64,000 nt of DNA from Photobacterium phosphoreum (GTDB lineage Bacteria; Pseudomonadota; Gammaproteobacteria; Enterobacterales; Vibrionaceae), in contig NZ_MSCQ01000002.1 of NCBI RefSeq assembly GCF_002954725.1, positions 1,288,023-1,352,022 of the forward strand, written 5' to 3'. Position numbers and translations under genes: made by a program. Of this stretch, positions 9,278 through 18,163 are shown one piece after another. The notes below the pieces were generated by a model. The model ran no database searches and was not told the origin of the DNA. It was given only the letters and a program-made list of their open reading frames with translations. Position 1 is the stretch's first letter. Each line of letters opens with the position of its first letter.

Positions 9278-9797
9278 TGGATGACTCCTTGGTGATCACA
9301 TTCGGATGATTATCATGACTCATGGTTTTAGCGGGTAGGGCATGTTGTAGCCATAATAATGCCTGCTGCCGACAATCATTAAATTGCGATTCTGTTAGTG
9401 GCGTCGAGGAAAAAAGCCCTTGTTGCCACGATGATTGTTGGTCAACAAAACCACGGTATTTAAGCGGTAGCTGTTGATCAAGAAACAGTAACCATTGCGT
9501 ACCCGTTAAGGGGGCAATAACAGAACGAGGAAAATAGCTTAATGCGGCTTGTTTTAGTAAGACATTAATAGCCGTTAACCCACCCTCAAAACAATGGCTT
9601 TTTAATATTGTGATTGCTTCTTGTTTTGCCGCGTAATGTTGATTACGGCGGCGAAGTTGATAACCCACAATGATAATTACAATCAGGCTCACAGTAATAA
9701 CCGCCCACCATCCCCATGCTAGCGGCCAATAGCTTGGTGCTGTGTGAAGATGAATATCGGCCAGTGGTAGTGGTGGTGCAGCAAGTTTACTCATCAC
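9270..9797 (-). CDS. DUF4381 membrane protein of the Bat operon
   Basis: 175 residues with one membrane helix near residues 28-48 (WAVITVSLIVIIIVGYQL) after a short Pro-rich N-terminus (LPLADIHLHTAPSYWP), and a cytoplasmic helical domain with conserved FPR..APLTGTQWLLFLD. This matches DUF4381, a family found almost only between the DUF58 and VWA genes of MoxR/Bat operons. The function is unknown and presumably structural in the Bat complex. It starts four bases inside the DUF58 gene and ends 8 bases inside batA. Confidence 0.8.
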   Translation of the reverse strand: MMSKLAAPPLPLADIHLHTAPSYWPLAWGWWAVITVSLIVIIIVGYQLRRRNQHYAAKQEAITILKSHCFEGGLTAINVLLKQAALSYFPRSVIAPLTGTQWLLFLDQQLPLKYRGFVDQQSSWQQGLFSSTPLTESQFNDCRQQALLWLQHALPAKTMSHDNHPNVITKESSNV

Positions 9798-10744
9798 TTT
9801 ATCCCTTGAGAGTGTGCTCCCAGCTGTTGCAATAACGGTTGCGCCGCTGAGAGAGTATGCAATGGTATGGCGAGTGATGTTGCCATTTCACTAATGAATT
9901 TTTGATGAATTTGATATTGTTGGCTTAATGAATCGCGCGTTTTTTTTGCCGAGAAATCAAGCCATGCTGATTGCTTATTATCAGTAACATGTTCATGGCC
10001 TCTGTATTGTGTTTGCCCTTGCTCAAGGGGATCATGAATTTGGACAAATTGAATGCGATTATGTTGCCGAAGTTGACTTAATCGACGTTTATCTGCCGAT
10101 TTTAGCGTGTTGAAATCACTAATAATAATAATCTCACTGCCTTTAGGACACAGATAATGTAATCTTTTGAGTGTGATTGAAAAGCCATCATTATTGATAT
10201 TATCTATTGTTTGCAATGCGTCATGCTGGGCTGAAATTACGGCATTAATTATCTGCAATGGTCCTCGCTGACGTGCAGTAGGTTTACACTCAATAGTGTT
10301 AATTCCATTATAAATCACCGCGCCAACACGATCTTGTTCATCAATTGCTAACCAACTGAGTAAACTCGCAAAATGCGTAGCTTGTACGGATTTAAGCATT
10401 AATTGTGAACCAAATTGCATGCTACTGCTGAGATCAATAAATAACATGATTGGCTGTTCACGTTCTTCGGTAAAGAGTTTGGTATGTGTTTTACCTGTAC
10501 GGGCAGTCACTCGCCAATCAATAGAGCGAATATCATCGCCAGCTTGATAAGGGCGGACTTCAGAAAAGTCCATTCCGCGGCCTTTATGACGACTTTGATG
10601 GTGGCCATTGAGTTGTGACCAGATACTTTTTGCCGGCGCTAGCCATCTTACCGCTTGATTTTTATATTGCAGTAGCTCTGCTAGACACACATTGACGCCA
10701 TCGCTATGGGGTGGCAGCGCTACGTTGATGTGTGTGGATTTCAT
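9794..10744 (-). CDS. DUF58 domain protein
   Basis: 316 residues, soluble. The DUF58 signature is clear at about residues 60-100 (DFSEVRPYQAGDDIRSIDWR), and a degenerate VWA-like fold follows (MLFIDLSSSMQFGS, then EIIIISDFNTL). DUF58 proteins are the usual partners of MoxR-type AAA ATPases, possibly presenting substrates to the ATPase; the molecular role is not established. It overlaps moxR by an ATGA-type four-base junction and the DUF4381 gene in the same way, indicating one coupled transcript. Confidence 0.88.
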   Translation of the reverse strand: MKSTHINVALPPHSDGVNVCLAELLQYKNQAVRWLAPAKSIWSQLNGHHQSRHKGRGMDFSEVRPYQAGDDIRSIDWRVTARTGKTHTKLFTEEREQPIMLFIDLSSSMQFGSQLMLKSVQATHFASLLSWLAIDEQDRVGAVIYNGINTIECKPTARQRGPLQIINAVISAQHDALQTIDNINNDGFSITLKRLHYLCPKGSEIIIISDFNTLKSADKRRLSQLRQHNRIQFVQIHDPLEQGQTQYRGHEHVTDNKQSAWLDFSAKKTRDSLSQQYQIHQKFISEMATSLAIPLHTLSAAQPLLQQLGAHSQGIK

Positions 10745-11697
10745 AAGCTAGCGACCTGAGAGATAAGTGTTTCGACAACACGATCGGCCGCAATACCTTC
10801 AGCTTGTGCTTCATAACTTAACAATAAGCGGTGTCGTAAAACCGGATAAGCCATAATCTGAACATCTTCTGGCGTCACAAAATCACGGCCACTAAGCCAA
10901 GCATGAGCACGCGCACAGCGATCAAGCGCTAAGGTTGCACGAGGACTGACACCCATTTGTAACCATGACTGTAATTGTTCACTAAAACGATGTGGTTCAC
11001 GTGTCGCCATCACTAAACGAATAATGTAATGCTCGACATCATCCGCCATATGAATATTCAAGATTTCTTTTCGCGCTGCAAAAATATCACTTTGGCTAAT
11101 ACGAACAGGTTCTGTTTTCTCTATGCCAAGTGCTTCACCACGATTAAGGCGCAGAATTTCCAATTCACTTTCTGCATTAGGGTAATCAACATTCAATTGT
11201 AATAGAAAGCGATCTAGCTGGGCTTCAGGTAGTGGATAAGTACCTTCTTGTTCTATCGGGTTTTGAGTTGCCATCACCAAAAATAATTCTGGTAAGGGGT
11301 AGGTTTTACGACCTGCAGTAATTTGTTTTTCAGCCATCGCTTCTAACATTGCCGCCTGTACTTTAGCAGGGGCGCGGTTAATTTCATCTGCAAGTACTAA
11401 TGAATTGAAGATAGGACCAGGTTGAAAGGTAAATTCAGCGGTTTCTGGACGAAATATATCAGTACCCGTTAAATCTGAAGGTAAGAGGTCGGGTGTGAAT
11501 TGAATCCGATGAAAATCACCTTCAATACAATCAGCAAGCACTTTTACAGCACGCGTTTTTGCTAATCCTGGTGGACCTTCAACAAGAATATGCCCATCAG
11601 CGAGTAAAGCAATTAAAAGCTGTTTTACTAAATTAGGTTGACCGATAACCTGACTTTGGAGGTAATCATTTAGGCGCTGGAATGTACTTGCTAACAT
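10741..11697 (-). CDS. MoxR-family AAA+ ATPase
   Basis: This is the first gene of the six-gene Bat operon. Walker A is GPPGLAKT (about residues 38-45), Walker B/DExx is LVLADEINRAPAKVQ, and sensor 1 is MATQNPIEQEGTYPLPEAQ, all typical of MoxR ATPases, which act as chaperones helping VWA proteins mature. The open frame extends upstream to 11805, but only the ATG at 11697 has a good ribosome site (AAAGGA) and gives the usual family N-terminus (MLASTFQRLNDYL), so the protein is 318 aa. The promoter should lie in the AT-rich region shared with phaB. Confidence 0.9.
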   Translation of the reverse strand: MLASTFQRLNDYLQSQVIGQPNLVKQLLIALLADGHILVEGPPGLAKTRAVKVLADCIEGDFHRIQFTPDLLPSDLTGTDIFRPETAEFTFQPGPIFNSLVLADEINRAPAKVQAAMLEAMAEKQITAGRKTYPLPELFLVMATQNPIEQEGTYPLPEAQLDRFLLQLNVDYPNAESELEILRLNRGEALGIEKTEPVRISQSDIFAARKEILNIHMADDVEHYIIRLVMATREPHRFSEQLQSWLQMGVSPRATLALDRCARAHAWLSGRDFVTPEDVQIMAYPVLRHRLLLSYEAQAEGIAADRVVETLISQVASL

Positions 11698-12374
11698 ACA
11701 GATATTTCCTTTGAGATTTAAAATACTGAAGATGAAACATTTTTTTTCGGACTGCGAAAATTTGATTAAGTTCACACTTAATGACGATGGTGGATAAAAA
11801 AACATGGATCAAATTTACGTTTTGTTAAGAAAAACATCATTATTAATTATATTTGGGCGATATTTTGAGATTCAATCTATGGAGCATTATTTATAATTTG
11901 ATGACTTTTTGTAACATTTTTAGTGAATTTGAAAAATCAAGGCATCGTTACTTTTCCTCAATGTCATCTGACCACTGTAGTTTGAAAATAGTTTAAATTT
12001 AACTTTTCAGTAACATTTGTAAATGATAAAGATTGTTTTGGTTATTTTAGTTTATTGATTTTAATGAGTTATTAGTTTTCAGTATTAACTCAATAAACAC
12101 ACCTAGTGTTAATAAAATGTGTTTATCTGGCTGTTATTGATTTGTTTGTTAATACCAAGGGGCCGTGTTGTGAAAAATGTTAATTCCTTTGCTTGCCATA
12201 AATATGCATCTGTGTTGTTATGTTCGGCATATGCAATATGTTTGTAATTAACTGGTGTTATATTGCAGTTGTAATCTAACAAACAATTATGAATGTAGTA
12301 GCGTAACAATCTAAAGATTAGATCGAAAATTTATTTTAATAAATATGGCAATATAAAAGGAAGGAGCCTTGGAA
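11698..12374. promoter_or_regulatory. Divergent intergenic region between moxR and phaB
   Basis: This AT-rich region of 677 bases must contain the promoters of both the Bat operon and the PHA operon. Small dyads are visible: TGAGTTA with TAACTCA (about 12065-12092) and AATCT-AA-AGATT (about 12308-12319, just before phaB). None is strong enough to name a regulator. A 66-codon leftward frame at 12109-12309 has no ribosome site or coding character and I do not call it a gene. Confidence 0.4.
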
Positions 12375-13115
12375 ATGAAAAAAGTAGCATTAGTGACTGG
12401 CGCTAAAGGCGGTATCGGTTCTTCAATTACTCAGGCTTTAGTTGATGCAGGCTTTCGTGTCATCGCCACTCATCACCCAAAGAGTGAGCAGTCAGCTAAA
12501 GAGTGGATTAAAGAAAATAACTATTCAGCTGAATCAGTACAATTGTTGCCATTAGATGTTGTTGATACCGCATTTTGTAAAGAATCATTAACCGCACTAT
12601 TAGAGCAAGAAGGTCATATTGACGTCTTGGTTAATAACGCCGGAATCACTAAAGATACTACGTTTAAACGTATGACGGCTGAGCAGTGGAATGATGTAAT
12701 TAACACTAATCTTAATAGCCTATTCAATGTTACGCAGCCTTTGTTTGATTCAATGTGCCAACACGGTAATGCGCGCATTATTAATATTACGTCTGTTAAC
12801 GGTTTGAAAGGCCAGTTTGGTCAAACGAATTACTCAGCAGCAAAAGCTGGCATGATTGGTTTTACTAAAGCGTTAGCCGCTGAAGGCGCACGTGCTGGTG
12901 TAACGGTAAATGCAATTGCCCCTGGTTATACAGGTACAGCGATGGTTGAAGCCATTAAGCCTGAAGTACTGGAATCAATTAAAGCAGAAATTCCAATGAA
13001 ACGTTTAGCGCAGCCTCAAGAAATTGCGGCAGCAGTTGTCTTTTTAGCAAGTGATGCAGCGGCATATATTACTGGTGAAACATTATCAGTAAATGGCGGT
13101 TTATACATGCACTAA
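12375..13115 (+). CDS. phaB: Acetoacetyl-CoA reductase PhaB
   Basis: A short-chain dehydrogenase of 246 residues that reduces acetoacetyl-CoA to (R)-3-hydroxybutyryl-CoA with NADPH, the monomer-forming step of polyhydroxybutyrate synthesis. Visible motifs are the nucleotide-binding TGAKGGIGSSI, VNNAGITKD, the catalytic Ser/Tyr/Lys set in ITSVNG and NYSAAKAGM, and VNAIAPGYTGTAM. A TTG codon at 12369 is in frame, but AAGGAG at 12361-12366 is spaced correctly for the ATG at 12375. It heads the order phaB-phaA-phasin-phaC. Confidence 0.95.
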   Translation: MKKVALVTGAKGGIGSSITQALVDAGFRVIATHHPKSEQSAKEWIKENNYSAESVQLLPLDVVDTAFCKESLTALLEQEGHIDVLVNNAGITKDTTFKRMTAEQWNDVINTNLNSLFNVTQPLFDSMCQHGNARIINITSVNGLKGQFGQTNYSAAKAGMIGFTKALAAEGARAGVTVNAIAPGYTGTAMVEAIKPEVLESIKAEIPMKRLAQPQEIAAAVVFLASDAAAYITGETLSVNGGLYMH

Positions 13116-13172
13116 TCGTGCTTGTTATAACGAAGACAAAATAATAAATCACATATAGAAAGGATGCTAAAT

Positions 13173-14378
13173 ATGGCTAAGGTATACATTGTTGCCGCAA
13201 AACGTACCCCAATCGGTAGTTTTAATGGTGCGTTAAAATCAGTTTCTGCAGCACAACTCGGCGCGGTTGCAATTAAAGGTGCATTAGCGCAAATCGATGT
13301 TCCAGCGGATGCAATTGATGAAGTAATTTTAGGTAATGTTGTTGGTGCTGGTCAAGGCATGGGTCCTGGTCGTCAAGCTGCTATTTATGCAGGTCTGCCA
13401 AACGAAGTACCTGCTTATTCACTGAATATGGTTTGTGGTAGTGGCATGAAAGCATTAATGGATGCTGCTGCGCATATTAAAGCTGGCGATGCTGACCTTG
13501 TAGTTGCTGCTGGTGCTGAAAATATGTCACAAATTCCATTTTGTGCATCATCGAAGATCCGTGATGGTCAGAAAATGGGTAACCTTGAGCTAACTGACCT
13601 TTTAGTTGCTGACGGTCTAACTGACGTATTCAATAACTACCACATGGGCGTAACTGCTGAAAATGTAGTAGCAAAAGTAGGCTTAACTCGCGAGCAACAA
13701 GATAACTTTGCACTTGCTAGTCAGCAAAAAGCCATTGCCGCGATTGAACAGGGACGCTTTGTTGCTGAGATTTGTCCAGTAGAAGTCGTTAGTCGTCGCG
13801 AAACTGTGATTGTTGATACTGACGAATACCCGAAAGCAAATGCTTCGATTGAAGATTTGGCTAAGTTACGTCCAGCGTTTAATCGTGATGGTTCTGTTAC
13901 TGCAGGTAACGCTTCTGGTATCAATGACGGTGCAAGTGCAATTATTGTTGCTTCTGAAGCCGCAGTTGCTAAGTACAATTTGACCCCGTTAGCAGAAGTT
14001 GAAAGCTATGCACAAGCGGGTGTCGCTCCTGAGATTATGGGTTTAGGCCCTGTTCCTGCGGTACTTAAAGCCTTAGAAAAAGCAAATCTTTCAATTGAAG
14101 ATATTGATCTTCTTGAATTTAATGAAGCCTTTGCTGGTCAAGCATTAGGTGTATTCCATGAAGTCGCTAAAGAAACTGGCACGAAAGTGGAAGATTTAGT
14201 TGAACGTGCGAATGTAAATGGTGGTGCAATTGCACTAGGTCACCCTCTAGGTGCATCTGGTAGCCGTATCCTTGTTAGCTTGCTGCATGAAATGTGTCGT
14301 CGTGGTGATAAATACGGCATGGCGACATTATGTATTGGTGGTGGCATGGGTACTGCAGTTATTTTAAAACGTGTGTAA
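13173..14378 (+). CDS. phaA: Acetyl-CoA C-acetyltransferase PhaA (thiolase)
   Basis: A 401-residue biosynthetic thiolase that condenses two acetyl-CoA to acetoacetyl-CoA, feeding PhaB. The nucleophilic cysteine is Cys88 (NMVCGSGMKAL), and the C-terminal catalytic elements are NEAFAGQALG, GGAIALGHPLGASG (His) and CIGGGMG (second Cys). An ATG at 13164 sits directly on the ribosome site GAAAGGA, so the ATG at 13173 (MAKVYIVAA) is the true start. It lies 57 bases after phaB and is probably co-transcribed with it. Confidence 0.95.
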   Translation: MAKVYIVAAKRTPIGSFNGALKSVSAAQLGAVAIKGALAQIDVPADAIDEVILGNVVGAGQGMGPGRQAAIYAGLPNEVPAYSLNMVCGSGMKALMDAAAHIKAGDADLVVAAGAENMSQIPFCASSKIRDGQKMGNLELTDLLVADGLTDVFNNYHMGVTAENVVAKVGLTREQQDNFALASQQKAIAAIEQGRFVAEICPVEVVSRRETVIVDTDEYPKANASIEDLAKLRPAFNRDGSVTAGNASGINDGASAIIVASEAAVAKYNLTPLAEVESYAQAGVAPEIMGLGPVPAVLKALEKANLSIEDIDLLEFNEAFAGQALGVFHEVAKETGTKVEDLVERANVNGGAIALGHPLGASGSRILVSLLHEMCRRGDKYGMATLCIGGGMGTAVILKRV

Positions 14379-14398
14379 GTAAATAAACTAATACAATC

Positions 14399-14426
14399 AG
14401 TGTGATACTACTTATAGGATCACACT
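14399..14426 (+). other. Hairpin between phaA and the phasin gene
   Basis: AGTGTGAT (14399-14406) pairs with ATCACACT (14419-14426), followed by TTTATT. It could be a partial terminator or an mRNA-processing site that lets phasin be expressed at a different level from phaBA. The half-sites resemble a CRP site but are too far apart. Confidence 0.45.
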
Positions 14427-14452
14427 TTATTACTATCAATGAGGAATGTTCT

Positions 14453-14803
14453 ATGTATACGGAAATGTTTAAATCTTTTTCTGAGCAAACAGAAAAAACA
14501 CTAGCACCATACGCAAAATTCAACAAAGTATTTGCTAAAAATGTTGAGCAACTAACTGAGCTTCAACTGTCTGCTGTTCGTGCTTACAGTGATCTTGGTT
14601 TAAACCAACTTAAAGCAGTAAGCGAAGTTAAAGATATTGAATCGCTAACAGCATTTAATGGTCAACAACTTGAAACGTTAACTAAGCTGTCTCAACAGCT
14701 TTTAGAAGATAGCAATAAGTTCTCTTCTGTAGCACAAGGCTTTAAAACAGAAGTTGAAGAGTTTGTTGCTGAGAATGTTAAGCAAGCAACACCTGCTATT
14801 TAA
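14453..14803 (+). CDS. Phasin family protein
   Basis: 116 residues, almost entirely amphipathic helix, with the phasin pattern (MYTEMFKSFSEQTEK at the start, then long helices with regular hydrophobic spacing). Phasins coat PHA granules in the cytoplasm, controlling granule size and number. The open frame extends to a GTG at 14402 inside the upstream hairpin, but GAGGA at 14441-14445 fixes the ATG at 14453. It sits between phaA and phaC, the usual Vibrionaceae arrangement. Confidence 0.88.
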   Translation: MYTEMFKSFSEQTEKTLAPYAKFNKVFAKNVEQLTELQLSAVRAYSDLGLNQLKAVSEVKDIESLTAFNGQQLETLTKLSQQLLEDSNKFSSVAQGFKTEVEEFVAENVKQATPAI

Positions 14804-14858
14804 GTTGTGATAAATTTCATTGTATTTAATGACAATGTAATTATCTAATACTTATACC

Positions 14859-14891
14859 AATCAGCCATATAAGACGCTTATATGGCTGATT
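14859..14891 (+). repeat. 15-bp perfect inverted repeat between phasin gene and phaC
   Basis: AATCAGCCATATAAG (14859-14873), a three-base loop, then CTTATATGGCTGATT (14877-14891). There is no T run after it, so it is not a typical terminator. It may be an mRNA-stabilising or processing hairpin between highly expressed phasin and phaC, or a short dispersed repeat. It ends 27 bases before the phaC start. Confidence 0.8.
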
Positions 14892-14918
14892 ACTTAGTCC
14901 AAGTACAGGGTTTTTGTT

Positions 14919-16700
14919 ATGAACAATCACTTCTTTTCGGACTACTTTGCCAAGCTCCAAGATATGAACCAGTTATGGTTAAAGGAGTTAGACTCCGGCA
15001 AGGCAGCCATGAATACCCCAGTAACTAAAGCACTTAATGAAATGAGCTTGGAAGATACCACTCAATTTTTAGAGAAAGCGGCCGCGCAGCCTGGTGCTTT
15101 AGCTAAAGTCCATATGGATTGGTGGGAAAATCAACTTAAGATTTGGCAGAATGTCGCTGTTGGTAAGACAACCGCAGAAAATGCCATCATTAAGCCAGCA
15201 AAAGATGATAAACGTTTTAGTGATCCTGCATGGGAAAATGAAGCTTTTTATAATTATATTAAGCAATCATATTTGTTATTCAGTGACACAATGCGTGAAA
15301 CAATTGATTCAATTGAAGGTGTAGACGATAAAGCAAAAGAGCGTTTAGGCTTCTTTTCTCGTCAAGCCATCAATGCGTTATCTCCAACAAATTTTGTAAC
15401 AACCAACCCAGAATTAGCTAAATTAACTGTTGAAACTAACGGTGAAAATTTAATTAAAGGAATGGAACTGTTACAAGAAGACATGAAAAGCAGTGCTGAC
15501 GTGTTAAAAATTCGAATGACCAACGATGGTGCATTTGAATTAGGTGCTAACATTGCTTGCACTGAAGGTAATGTGGTTTTTAAAAATGAGCTATTTGAGC
15601 TTATTCAATACAAACCACTGACTGAAACCGTTAATAAAACACCGCTTTTGGTTGTGCCGCCTTTTATCAATAAATATTATATCCTTGATTTGCGTGAGCA
15701 TAACTCAATGGTACGTTGGCTTGTTGAACAAGGCCATACGGTATTTATGATGTCGTGGCGTAACCCTGATGAATCAATGAAAGATGTTGATTTTGAACAT
15801 TATGTTTTAGATGGTGTGATCAAAGCGGTTGATGCTGTTGAAGATATCACGAAACAGAAGCAGATTAATGCGGTCGGTTATTGTATTGGTGGTACGCTAT
15901 TAGCAACAACGCTAGCGTATTATGCTGTTAAACGTAAACGTAATCGTATTAAATCAGCAACATTCTTTACCACATTATTAGACTTCTCTCAGCCTGGTGA
16001 AATTGGTGCTTATATCAATGATCCTATTATTTCGGCAATTGAAGCTCAAAATGATGCGAATGGGTATATGGATGGACGTTCACTTAGCGTGACTTTTAGT
16101 TTATTACGTGAAAATAGTTTGTACTGGAACTATTACGTTAATAACTATCTGAAAGGCAATAGCCCAATTGATTTTGATTTGCTTTATTGGAATGGTGATA
16201 GCACTAACGTGGCGTCTAAATGCCACAGTACATTGTTACGTCAATTCTATTTAGAAAACAAATTAGTTGCAAATAAAGGCTATAAAGTCGGTGGTGTGTA
16301 CATTGATTTAAGCAAGATTAAAGTGCCAACATACTTTATTTCTACGCAAGAAGATCATATTGCTTTATGGCAAGGTACTTATCGTGGCGCTAAGCAGTTA
16401 GGCGGTAAATCAACGTTTGTTCTTGGTGAGTCTGGCCATATTGCGGGGATTGTAAACCATCCGCAAAAGAACAAATACGGTTTCTGGGTTAACGATAGTA
16501 ACGAAGAAAATGCTGAAGTTTGGTTTGCTGGCGCTAAACGTCAGGAAGGTTCTTGGTGGACACATTGGAATGTATGGCTAACTGAATTTAGTCCTGCAGA
16601 ACAAGTGCAATCCTATGAAATTGGAAGTGAAGCCTATGCACCGTTATCGGTTGCGCCAGGTGATTATGTAAAACAAACGTTACCTATTTCTGAATCTTAA
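14919..16700 (+). CDS. phaC: Class I polyhydroxyalkanoate synthase PhaC
   Basis: 593 residues, the usual length for class I synthase. It polymerises (R)-3-hydroxyacyl-CoA at the granule surface. The lipase-box-like GYCIGG contains the nucleophile Cys322; the catalytic Asp lies in STQEDHIALW and the catalytic His in GESGHIAGIVNHP. The N-terminal domain (1-200) carries the PhaC-N pattern, with NPLL replaced by LVVPPFINKYYILDL near 245. The ribosome site is weak (ACAGGG), consistent with the enzyme being needed in smaller amount than phasin. A strong terminator follows, ending the PHA operon. Confidence 0.95.
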   Translation: MNNHFFSDYFAKLQDMNQLWLKELDSGKAAMNTPVTKALNEMSLEDTTQFLEKAAAQPGALAKVHMDWWENQLKIWQNVAVGKTTAENAIIKPAKDDKRFSDPAWENEAFYNYIKQSYLLFSDTMRETIDSIEGVDDKAKERLGFFSRQAINALSPTNFVTTNPELAKLTVETNGENLIKGMELLQEDMKSSADVLKIRMTNDGAFELGANIACTEGNVVFKNELFELIQYKPLTETVNKTPLLVVPPFINKYYILDLREHNSMVRWLVEQGHTVFMMSWRNPDESMKDVDFEHYVLDGVIKAVDAVEDITKQKQINAVGYCIGGTLLATTLAYYAVKRKRNRIKSATFFTTLLDFSQPGEIGAYINDPIISAIEAQNDANGYMDGRSLSVTFSLLRENSLYWNYYVNNYLKGNSPIDFDLLYWNGDSTNVASKCHSTLLRQFYLENKLVANKGYKVGGVYIDLSKIKVPTYFISTQEDHIALWQGTYRGAKQLGGKSTFVLGESGHIAGIVNHPQKNKYGFWVNDSNEENAEVWFAGAKRQEGSWWTHWNVWLTEFSPAEQVQSYEIGSEAYAPLSVAPGDYVKQTLPISES

Positions 16701-16716
16701 TTGTAAACGCTTTTCT

Positions 16717-16744
16717 AAGCCCAGATTATTCTGGGCTTTTTTTT
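16717..16744 (+). terminator. Intrinsic terminator of the PHA operon
   Basis: AAGCCCAG (16717-16724), a six-base loop, CTGGGCTT (16731-16738), then a T run. It lies 16 bases after the phaC stop codon. Confidence 0.9.
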
Positions 16745-16891
16745 AACGTTAATTTCTTAACATCATGATACTAATATTTTTTTTACTTTTTTTGTTCAGA
16801 TCTGATTTTTTGTTTCTAAGTTATGCGGTATTTTGAGTTTTATTGGCTATATTTTTCAGATAGGTATAACTAGAAAATAATCGGAGTAAAA

Positions 16892-17296
16892 ATGACAAAG
16901 CTCGTTAGTATTGAAGGAATCGGTGAAACTTACGCAGCAAAGCTAGCTGCTATTGAAGTTACCACAATCGAACAATTATTAGAACTTGGTTCAAAACCGA
17001 GTGGGCGTAAAATGCTGGCTGAAAAAACAGAAATTAGCAGTAAACTTATCTTAAAGTGGCTGAATCGTGCAGATTTAGCACGAATTAAAGGGGTTAGTAC
17101 CCAATATGCTGATTTATTAGAGTCTGCAGGTGTTGATACGGTACCAGAGCTAGCGCAACGTAATGCTGAAAATTTGCAGACTAAAATGGTTGAAGTCAAT
17201 GAAGCGAAAGCATTAGTACGCCATTTGCCACCACTTTCAGCTGTGGAAGATTGGATCTCACAAGCAAAACTATTACCACGTGCAATTGATTATTAA
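16892..17296 (+). CDS. DUF4332 helix-hairpin-helix protein
   Basis: 134 residues. Two helix-hairpin-helix-like units are visible: VSIEGIGETYAAKLAAIEV at the start and LARIKGVSTQYADLLESAGV in the middle. This pairing matches DUF4332, a family resembling non-sequence-specific DNA-binding HhH folds. A GGAG ribosome site precedes ATG. It lies downstream of the PHA operon but behind a terminator, so it has its own promoter. No function is established. Confidence 0.75.
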   Translation: MTKLVSIEGIGETYAAKLAAIEVTTIEQLLELGSKPSGRKMLAEKTEISSKLILKWLNRADLARIKGVSTQYADLLESAGVDTVPELAQRNAENLQTKMVEVNEAKALVRHLPPLSAVEDWISQAKLLPRAIDY

Positions 17297-17338
17297 GCTT
17301 AGCATAAGGCTGTAAATGGTAGTGAATAAGGACGGAAT

Positions 17339-17620
17339 ATGCATTTTTTAAAGCATGGATGGCTTGTTATTATCGGGGTTATGGGTTTTGTTGCGATCAG
17401 TAATGCCAAACAATACAGCACTGATACTCTACCTATTATTCAATCTGCTGCTCAATTACAGTTGGACTTATTACCGCAACGCCATTGTTTATATGCGGGA
17501 AAAGCGTATTCATTAGGGGCAATTATCCGTACAGATAATATTGTATTGGAATGTCGTTCAGCGCAAGATATTGAGCTCAATGGTCCTTTAAAGTGGGTTA
17601 TACGTGAGCAATCACCATAA
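17339..17620 (+). CDS. DUF1496 family secreted protein
   Basis: 93 residues with a signal peptide (hydrophobic core WLVIIGVMGFVAIS, probable cleavage after SNA). The C-terminal half holds the DUF1496 signature CLYAGKAYSLGAIIR followed by a second cysteine (LECRS), suggesting a periplasmic disulfide. The family is small and found mainly in Vibrionales and Alteromonadales; its function is unknown. The ribosome site AAGGACGGA lies just before ATG. The gene follows the DUF4332 gene by 42 bases. Confidence 0.7.
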   Translation: MHFLKHGWLVIIGVMGFVAISNAKQYSTDTLPIIQSAAQLQLDLLPQRHCLYAGKAYSLGAIIRTDNIVLECRSAQDIELNGPLKWVIREQSP

Positions 17621-17645
17621 CTTTTAATATTTCAAATTAACAATA

Positions 17646-17698
17646 AAGCCAGCTTCAGATTTACCCTATAAAAATCAGATAAAGCTGTTTACTGGCTT
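17646..17698. terminator. Possible bidirectional terminator between convergent genes
   Basis: AAGCCAG (17646-17652) and CTGGCTT (17692-17698) are complementary, with additional AGCTT/AAGCT pairing inside. The loop is long and the T tract poor, so confidence is low, but it sits between two converging stop codons. Confidence 0.35.
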
Positions 17699-17737
17699 CA
17701 TTAATTATCAAAATAGTAACTTATACTTATTGATAAA

Positions 17738-18037
17738 TTATTTCGCTAGAGAGCGGCTTTTTAGTTCAAAAATTAACTTTTCAGCGCTACATTCAAATTG
17801 AATACGTGCTGTTAATTCTGTACTTGTTTCATCAACAGGCGTTGTTTCTACTTTAAAGCTCGCATTCACTTGTTTTGCTAACGCTAGGTAGTTTGCAAGT
17901 TCTAGTTCTAATGCTGTTTTACCTTTTGCGAAAATTTGAACATCAGCGATATCATCATTTTCTTTGATCATAAAGCCCATTTCAGCTGAAACACCACAAG
18001 CATCGCAAGGTTGGTATTCTTGGTTTTCTGTTGTCAT
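17738..18037 (-). CDS. DUF406 (YfcZ/YiiS) family protein
   Basis: 99 residues. The N-terminal CDACGVSAEMGFMIKENDD and the following A.V.I....... ELELANYLALAKQV pattern match the YfcZ/YiiS (DUF406) family of small cytoplasmic proteins. The CxxC pair could bind metal. The family has no settled function. AGGAAG lies just before the ATG. It stands alone between a convergent gene and the RecQ-like helicase gene, which is transcribed the same way. Confidence 0.75.
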   Translation of the reverse strand: MTTENQEYQPCDACGVSAEMGFMIKENDDIADVQIFAKGKTALELELANYLALAKQVNASFKVETTPVDETSTELTARIQFECSAEKLIFELKSRSLAK

Positions 18038-18163
18038 AACTTTACTTCCTATTAGTTAGTTTTAGCATTTTAAAGCGATGTGAGTCAGATCGCCATTGAT
18101 TAATATGAAAAGTCAGTTTTTAGCTATTAAAGTGCTAAGTTACAATAACTGGTGGTTATTTAT

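Noticed and set aside
12109..12309. 66-codon leftward frame in the moxR-phaB gap
   Set aside because: No ribosome site, no conserved pattern, AT-rich non-coding composition.
14399..14426. CRP-like half-sites TGTGA and TCACA before the phasin gene
   Set aside because: The halves are 14 bases apart instead of 6, so it is a hairpin rather than a CRP site.
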